DNA from: Leptospirillum sp.
GTDB lineage: Bacteria; Nitrospirota; Leptospirillia; Leptospirillales; Leptospirillaceae
Reading direction: 5' to 3'
NCBI GenBank assembly: GCA_027343785.1
Contig: DAHWKF010000049.1
Location: 1-10,355, forward strand
DNA: 10,355 bases
Below are positions 5,934-10,355 of this stretch, in pieces. Position 1 is the first letter of the stretch; the number at the start of each line of letters is the position of its first letter. The notes under the pieces were generated by a model that made no database searches, was not told the DNA's origin, and was given only the letters and a program-made list of their open reading frames with translations. The position numbers and the translations under genes are program-made.

Positions 5934-8404
5934 CCTATCTGCTTCTCCCGGAAGGACCGATGAAGGTCGTCTCGGCCCCGGACGGAGAGGTTCCGGCTCC
6001 GGAAGAGATTTCAGCGTTTCTGGTGGGACTGAAAGACGGACGTCTTTTCATCCGGGAAGATCTTCTGGAAAATCCCGAAATCACATCCTACACGGACCAG
6101 TTTCACCAGCATCTGGGGGCGATCCGTATCACATGGATGAAAGACGAAGACTTCCGGAAACTCCGTTTGACGCTCCAGGCGGAAACCGGACTTCCAAAAA
6201 CATCGACTCTGGAGCCTTCCCCTCTCCCCAACGCCCATCCGGACGGGACAGATTCGTTGTCGGAAGACGGTCTGCCAGATGGCAGGGAAGTCTCCCTTCC
6301 CGAAGCCCTTCTGGAAAAAGTCGTCCTTTTATCAGACGGGCGGATTGTTGCGGCGGAAGCGCTTAGGGGAGATCCGGCCTTTGACCGGTTCGTCCGACAG
6401 TACTCCCTGGACCTCGAATCCCGCGGGGATATCGGGCAATTCCGGATCATCTGGCTCAACGACAGGAGCTTGCAGGATCTCAGATCCGGAGGGCAGGAAA
6501 CGGATCTATGGGAGGACGAGGCCGATCTTAAGGAGGATCCGATAGGTGTCCCGGATCCGGAATCTCTTCCGGAAGAATCCCTTCGAAGTGGGGACGAGGC
6601 CGATCGGCAATTCTCCCTGGGGCCTGATCCGGATCATATGGCCGAACCCGGAAAGGATGATTGCAGACCTGACGATCTTTCGGAAATCCCCGCACACCTG
6701 CATGCCGGGGAGAACCCAGGGACCGGGAATCTGTCGGAAGAAGAGGCCAGCCGGGTCCTTCGGAAAAAGCCTCCCGATGTTCCGGCCCCTTCCCCGGAAG
6801 CACCGGGGCAATCCTCCGAATGCCTTTCAAGCCCATCCGGGGGCGTGATTCCCGACTTCCGGGCATCGGACGATATCGCATCCATGGTTCTTCTCTTTCT
6901 GGACGGACGCTTCTATGTATCCCGCGAACACAAGACGAACCAGCACGTCAACTATTATTGCCGGCATTTCGTCCCGGAACTGTGGCCCAAGATTTTTGGC
7001 AACAGGCCGGTTCCGAACCCCCAGTTTGTGCCTTACGAACATCTGCGGAAAATGCGTCTGGAAAGTTTGCCGGAGGAGGCGGTCACCGCCGGATACAAGG
7101 CGGAAGGGGATGAGGCCCGAAAAATCATGGAGATTATCCGGGATGCCATTGCCAAACGGGCTTCGGACATCCATCTTCGGGTCGAAAAAGACCGGACAAG
7201 AGTCCTGTACCGGATTCATGGATGGCTCAAACCCGTTCAGACCCTGACGCATGACGAGGGAGAACGTCTGGCGCGCATCGTCTACAACACGATGCTCGAC
7301 TCCGCCGGACGGGACAACATGTTTTCGGACAAGAAACCTCAGGACGGCCAGTTCCGGCAGGACTACCTTCCCAGAGACGTCTTCAATATCCGGGAGTTCC
7401 ACGCCCCGACGGGTGGAACGGGTCTCGGAACCATCACAATGGTCCTGCGCCTCCAGTACGGTTCCGGAAATGCGGAAGCCAGTGCCCAGGACATCGACAC
7501 CCTGGGCTACGATCCTTCCCATCTGGCACTCCTCAGATACTTGATGGGGCTGTCGCACGGAATCGTGCTATTTTCCGGCCCCATGGGATCCGGAAAATCC
7601 ACATCCATGGCCGCGGTCCTTTCAATCGTGCTGGCGATGCACCCCCTGGAGGAGGGTCGTGGACTGCATCTGGCGACCCTGGAAGACCCTCCCGAGTACG
7701 TGATCCCCACAGCCAGCCAGATCGCCGTTCCCGGGGGACTGTTTTCCGAAGTTCTGGGCCGGATCATGCGATTTGACGCAAACATCCTCATGATCGGCGA
7801 AATCCGGGATGAAGCAACTGCCGAAAAAGCCATCGAGGGCGCGATGAGCGGCCACGTGGTCTATTCGACCGTCCACGCGAACGATGTGCTTTCCATTCCC
7901 CGGAGGCTGGAAGGGCTCAAGGTTCGCCGCGATCTGCTGTGCGATCCAACGATCTTCCGGGGGATGGTCTGCCAGCGCCTCATCCCGCTTCTCTGCCCGG
8001 CTTGCAAGATCTCATGGGAAGAGGCGGATAGAGCCGGGATTTTGAGACCGGACCTTGCAAAGCGCCTTGCAGACATCTCCGGGAATCTGCCGAAGACGTT
8101 ATTTTTTCACCATGCTGGCGGATGCGAAATCTGCGACGGACAGGGAATCGTCGGAAGAACGATCGTTGCGGAGATCCTCATTCCGGACCAGGAGATTCTG
8201 GACCTGATATCGGCAGGCCGGATGACCGATGCATGGCGGCATTTCCGGGAGAAGCTCGAAGGAAAAACAATGATGGACCACGCGCTCGACAAAATCCGTT
8301 CCGGCCTCGTGGACCCCCGGGATGTGGAGGCGAAGCTCGGATGGATCCACAAGGGGCTTTTGGACCACCGGACTGTCCGGGATATCGTGGGAGGCTTTTC
8401 ATGA
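5930..8404 (+). CDS. pilQ: PilQ, GspE/PilB-type pilus assembly ATPase with long N-terminal region
   Basis: An 824-residue cytoplasmic secretion ATPase, starting at the ATGA overlap with pilP. The C-terminal half is a textbook type II/IV ATPase: ASDIHLR at about 400, Walker A GPMGSGKST (550-558), Asp box LEDPPEY (584-590), Walker B ILMIGEIRDE (619-628), His box GHVVYSTVHAND (641-652), and two CxxC pairs (689/692 and 732/735) forming the tetracysteine zinc site of assembly ATPases. It would drive PilS polymerisation through PilR. R64-type PilQ proteins are, as I recall, around 500 residues; this one has roughly 300 more at the N terminus. That region holds three diverged copies of a module (about 29-83, 126-185, 317-377), each with a DGR turn and ending in a Leu-Arg motif, separated by acidic Pro/Glu-rich linkers, the longest at 186-304. 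The last copy abuts the ATPase. All catalytic motifs look intact. Confidence 0.93.
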   Translation: MTYLLLPEGPMKVVSAPDGEVPAPEEISAFLVGLKDGRLFIREDLLENPEITSYTDQFHQHLGAIRITWMKDEDFRKLRLTLQAETGLPKTSTLEPSPLPNAHPDGTDSLSEDGLPDGREVSLPEALLEKVVLLSDGRIVAAEALRGDPAFDRFVRQYSLDLESRGDIGQFRIIWLNDRSLQDLRSGGQETDLWEDEADLKEDPIGVPDPESLPEESLRSGDEADRQFSLGPDPDHMAEPGKDDCRPDDLSEIPAHLHAGENPGTGNLSEEEASRVLRKKPPDVPAPSPEAPGQSSECLSSPSGGVIPDFRASDDIASMVLLFLDGRFYVSREHKTNQHVNYYCRHFVPELWPKIFGNRPVPNPQFVPYEHLRKMRLESLPEEAVTAGYKAEGDEARKIMEIIRDAIAKRASDIHLRVEKDRTRVLYRIHGWLKPVQTLTHDEGERLARIVYNTMLDSAGRDNMFSDKKPQDGQFRQDYLPRDVFNIREFHAPTGGTGLGTITMVLRLQYGSGNAEASAQDIDTLGYDPSHLALLRYLMGLSHGIVLFSGPMGSGKSTSMAAVLSIVLAMHPLEEGRGLHLATLEDPPEYVIPTASQIAVPGGLFSEVLGRIMRFDANILMIGEIRDEATAEKAIEGAMSGHVVYSTVHANDVLSIPRRLEGLKVRRDLLCDPTIFRGMVCQRLIPLLCPACKISWEEADRAGILRPDLAKRLADISGNLPKTLFFHHAGGCEICDGQGIVGRTIVAEILIPDQEILDLISAGRMTDAWRHFREKLEGKTMMDHALDKIRSGLVDPRDVEAKLGWIHKGLLDHRTVRDIVGGFS

Positions 8405-9489
8405 GAGGATTCTCCCTGCCGGGGATTTTCTTCTCCTGGAAAAACCGTTTCTCGTTCGGCCCGGACGTCCGGCGGAAGTTCTACTCCGACCTGGCATCGA
8501 TCCTCCGGACAGACTCCTCGATGAGTCCGGGCCAGATCAGACTGGCCATCGACGAGTTCCGGAGGCTCCCCTCCGCCCCGAAAGTCGCTCTTCGCGAGAT
8601 ATCGGCAGGTCTGGGGCGCGGTCTCGACTTTTCCCAGGCGCTCCGGAATCTGGCTCCGGAGACCGAAGTCATGATTCTGACCGCGGCGGAAGAAACGGGA
8701 GACCCCAGGGTCCTTGTCCATCTTTTGAAGACCCTCGCCAAAAACATGGAAGAAGTCCGAAAGATCCGGAAATCCTTTATCTCAGCAGTCCAGTATCCGG
8801 CTGTTCTGATGTTCAATACGGGAGGACTGGTCGTGTATCTGTCCGACTCGGTCGTCCCCAAGCTCTTCAGCAGCTTTGGAACCTCCGAAGAAAAGTTGTT
8901 CGGAACAGCCCGTTTCTCCTATGAAGCGTTCCAGTTCATCGCCGGATTCTGGCCTCTCATCATGTTCCTGCCTGCGGGAATCCTCCTTCTGGTCTTTGTC
9001 AGCCTCCGGGCCGATTTTCCCGGGAGGAAGCTCCTCGACCGCCTCCCTCCCTGGTCCATTTACCGGATGCTCGTGGGAACGGAGTTCCTGACGGGTCTTT
9101 CTGCCATGCTCACTGCCGGCATTCCAGTAATTCGTGCGTTCGACCAGATCCGGCGCCGGGCGCCGCCCTATCTACGAGCCCGGATCGAACCGGTCATGCG
9201 GATCTACAAGCGCACCGGAAAGCTGGGCGAAGCCATGGAAAGGGTCGGAAACGGTTTTCCCTCGCAAGAGGTCATCGTGCGGCTTTCCATTCGCGAGAAA
9301 TATGGTGATCTCGGAGTGGCACTTGCGGAGTTTTCGAACGACTGGAAAGAAGAGGGTCTCCCGACCATCGAAAACCAGGCCCGCATCCTTCACTACGGTG
9401 CCATGATTCTTGTCGGAGGGAGTATCGGCTTTCTCATGTTCGGTGTATGGGAGATCGTCCAGCAGTCGATGGGACGATTCGGAATCTAA
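8401..9489 (+). CDS. pilR: PilR, inner-membrane platform protein (GspF/PilC family)
   Basis: A 362-residue polytopic protein of the T2SSF family, the inner-membrane platform on which the assembly ATPase and pilin act. The ATG at 8401 overlaps the pilQ stop (ATGA) and has GGGAGG at about 8388-8393. The protein shows the family's duplicated layout: a first helical cytoplasmic domain (27-125, with FYSDLASIL and TAAEETGD), membrane helices at about 129-148 and 179-201, a second cytoplasmic domain (from about 226, EFLTGLSAMLTAGIPVIRAFD), and a last membrane helix at about 333-352. Length and three-helix topology are normal for R64 PilR and BfpE-like proteins. The 47 bases after its end are the only non-coding gap in the window, so pilR may end the first translationally coupled block while transcription continues into pilS. 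Confidence 0.93.
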   Translation: MRGFSLPGIFFSWKNRFSFGPDVRRKFYSDLASILRTDSSMSPGQIRLAIDEFRRLPSAPKVALREISAGLGRGLDFSQALRNLAPETEVMILTAAEETGDPRVLVHLLKTLAKNMEEVRKIRKSFISAVQYPAVLMFNTGGLVVYLSDSVVPKLFSSFGTSEEKLFGTARFSYEAFQFIAGFWPLIMFLPAGILLLVFVSLRADFPGRKLLDRLPPWSIYRMLVGTEFLTGLSAMLTAGIPVIRAFDQIRRRAPPYLRARIEPVMRIYKRTGKLGEAMERVGNGFPSQEVIVRLSIREKYGDLGVALAEFSNDWKEEGLPTIENQARILHYGAMILVGGSIGFLMFGVWEIVQQSMGRFGI

Positions 9490-9501
9490 CCCTAATATAT
9501 A

Positions 9502-9510
9502 TGTTATAAT
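9502..9510 (+). promoter_or_regulatory. Extended -10 promoter candidate upstream of pilS
   Basis: TGTTATAAT is a perfect extended -10 element (TG, one base, TATAAT) in an AT-rich 40-base island within otherwise GC-rich DNA. No convincing -35 hexamer is seen at the usual distance, which extended -10 promoters tolerate. Transcription would begin near 9516-9519, close to the pilS ribosome site. It would let the major pilin, needed in large amounts, be made independently of the long upstream transcript. Sigma-70-type recognition in this host is assumed. Confidence 0.55.
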
Positions 9511-9516
9511 TATGTA

Positions 9517-9528
9517 CCATATATATGG
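9517..9528 (+). repeat. 12-bp perfect palindrome CCATATATATGG before pilS
   Basis: The twelve bases read the same on both strands. The palindrome lies just downstream of the extended -10 element, at the expected transcription start, and its last two G residues are the first two of the pilS GGAGG ribosome site. It could be an operator for a dimeric repressor overlapping the start of transcription. It is less likely to act as an RNA hairpin, because there is no loop. Its role is inferred from position only. Confidence 0.6.
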
Positions 9529-9531
9529 AGG
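9527..9531 (+). promoter_or_regulatory. Ribosome binding site GGAGG that fixes the pilS start
   Basis: GGAGG ends five bases before the ATG at 9537. An in-frame ATG at 9525 overlaps this site and has no Shine-Dalgarno of its own, so 9537 is preferred. This removes four residues (MEDD) from the longest reading. Confidence 0.75.
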
Positions 9532-9536
9532 ACGAT

Positions 9537-10091
9537 ATGTTTTTGATTTTTTACCGGAAGTTCCGCGTGTTTGTCCGGAACGACAAAGGAGCGGTCGGTG
9601 GAGGCGGACTCATTGAGTCCATTATCGTATACGGCCTGGGGATCATCGGTCTTGCCCTTCTGGCCGGTGCCGGAAAAATGGCCTGGTCGGCCCTCACGGG
9701 TTCTGCCGGGTCCGAAATCGTCATGGAAATCGCATCAGGGGTCCATCAGGTCACCACGATCGGGAACTACGGGACCGGCGATCTCACGTCGGCACTGGTG
9801 ATGGCCAAAGCCGTTCCATCGAACATTGTCGTTCCAGGAAACACCTCCGAACTCCAGGGACCGACCGGAACCAGTTTTTATTCGGTAACCGGAAATTTCA
9901 GCACGTTTTCCATTTCCCTCACGGGGCTGTCGGATTCGGAATGCATGAAGATCCTCCAGCAGACCACCTCCGGAAATTCGTGGGTGGCCGTATCCGTAAA
10001 CGGTTCAACCGTAACCCAGCCCGTCACGATCCAGATGGCCCAGGGGGTCTGCTCCGGTGGAACCGACAGCATCTCATGGACGTCGGACTAG
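9537..10091 (+). CDS. pilS: PilS, type IVb major prepilin
   Basis: A 184-residue prepilin, the likely major subunit. A leader of about 22 residues, rich in Arg/Lys, precedes GGGGLIESIIVYGLGIIGLALL. Taking the conserved Glu27 as +5, the prepilin peptidase would cut between Gly22 and Gly23; the first mature residue, a glycine, is not the Phe of type IVa pilins. The hydrophobic helix spans about 25-45. The globular part is Ser/Thr/Gly-rich with a late pair of cysteines (136 and 172) that should close the C-terminal disulfide loop of pilins; the flanking LSDSECMKIL and the strand WVAVSVNG are typical of the R64 PilS family. Overall length is usual for that group. It has its own candidate promoter and ribosome site in the preceding gap, and the PilM-like gene starts 5 bases after its stop. 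No prepilin peptidase is in the window. Confidence 0.92.
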   Translation: MFLIFYRKFRVFVRNDKGAVGGGGLIESIIVYGLGIIGLALLAGAGKMAWSALTGSAGSEIVMEIASGVHQVTTIGNYGTGDLTSALVMAKAVPSNIVVPGNTSELQGPTGTSFYSVTGNFSTFSISLTGLSDSECMKILQQTTSGNSWVAVSVNGSTVTQPVTIQMAQGVCSGGTDSISWTSD

Positions 10092-10096
10092 GCTGA

Positions 10097-10355
10097 ATGT
10101 GGATCCTCGTCATGTCATTGCTGGCTCTCTTTGCTGGTGCCATCACTTATGAAGATGCGCACTTCTCCGTTCCGGAGCTGTCGAATTCCCGCATCGTGCC
10201 GGTGGATGCGGCGAGAATTGCCCATCTTTTCGAAATCTACCGGGAAGCGGTGAACGCGTATGCCGCTTCGAATCCCGGCTTTTCTGGCACCGTTCCGGCT
10301 GGATCACTGAATCTCCCCGCGGGAATGCTCGTCCCCTCCAGTTTTTCGAACACCG
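10097..10355 (+). CDS. pilM: PilM-like pilus biogenesis protein (3' truncated by window edge)
   Basis: The first 86 residues of a gene that runs off the right edge. The protein opens with MWILVMSLLALFAGAI, a single N-terminal membrane segment at residues 2-16, followed by a helix IAHLFEIYREAVNAYAASNPGF and then a GTVPAGSLNLPAGM segment. This order (short hydrophobic start with Trp2, a helix ending YAASNPGF, and GTVP followed by leucine-rich turns) is that of R64 PilM, a small protein of about 145 residues. Its exact job in thin-pilus formation is unclear; the layout suggests a pseudopilin-like or inner-membrane-anchored periplasmic protein. The ATG lies 5 bases after the pilS stop with no clear ribosome site, so coupling to pilS is likely. 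In R64 pilM sits before pilN, so its place here is a rearrangement. The pilM identification is by pattern memory, not alignment. Confidence 0.7.
   Translation, partial: MWILVMSLLALFAGAITYEDAHFSVPELSNSRIVPVDAARIAHLFEIYREAVNAYAASNPGFSGTVPAGSLNLPAGMLVPSSFSNT

Noticed and set aside
8122..8400. Upstream extension of the PilR frame
   Set aside because: It lies wholly inside the zinc-site end of pilQ in another frame; ATG 8401 has GGGAGG in front.
9525..9536. Earlier in-frame ATG for pilS
   Set aside because: This ATG overlaps the GGAGG site itself and has no ribosome site upstream; the ATG at 9537 is better placed.
9490..9536. Intrinsic terminator between pilR and pilS
   Set aside because: The gap has AT-rich palindromic sequence but no GC-rich stem followed by a T run, so it looks like a promoter/operator instead.
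1..10355. tRNA or rRNA genes, CRISPR array, insertion sequence or transposase
   Set aside because: No spaced identical repeats, no transposase-like protein and no RNA-gene-like sequence seen; the DNA is filled by the listed genes.

Overview
The window is almost entirely coding on the + strand. It carries the core of an R64-type (type IVb, 'thin pilus') assembly operon, preceded by what looks like a ParM/ParR-type DNA segregation pair. The pairing of a plasmid segregation module with a pil operon of the kind found on IncI plasmids and integrative elements suggests a plasmid or integrated conjugative element rather than ordinary chromosome. Base use is GC-rich and uniform, with many CCGGA/TCCGGA strings and strong GGAGG-type ribosome binding sites. 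My best guess for the host is a Gram-negative, Leptospirillum-like (Nitrospirota) bacterium. That guess rests on codon style only and is low confidence; an outer membrane is certain from the secretin and the lipoproteins.

Layout: 1-672, 3' part of a ParM/StbA actin-like ATPase; 672-1139, small basic protein, probable ParR; 1136-1567, exported TcpQ-domain protein (C-terminal part of PilL in R64); 1564-2214, unrecognised lipoprotein; 2201-4060, PilN outer-membrane secretin lipoprotein with a Gly/Met-rich insert; 4064-5503, PilO (PilO2-type) inner-membrane protein; 5223-5933, PilP; 5930-8404, PilQ assembly ATPase with an unusually long N-terminal region; 8401-9489, PilR inner-membrane platform protein; 9490-9536, the only real gap, AT-rich, with an extended -10 promoter and a 12-bp palindrome; 9537-10091, PilS major prepilin; 10097 to the right edge, start of a PilM-like protein. 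Most gene junctions are 4-bp ATGA overlaps, implying translational coupling along one transcript.

How the parts fit, from knowledge of the R64/TCP/BFP families: PilS is cleaved by a prepilin peptidase (not in the window) and polymerised by the PilQ ATPase acting on the PilR platform. PilO and PilP connect the inner-membrane machine to the PilN secretin, and the TcpQ-type protein probably helps the secretin assemble. PilT, PilU and PilV would be expected beyond the right edge.

The points most worth a second look are three diverged copies of a ~55-60-residue module in the N-terminal region of PilQ, the 281-bp pilO/pilP overlap, the Met/Gly repeat insert in the secretin, the isolated promoter/palindrome in front of pilS, and the relocation of pilM downstream of pilS.
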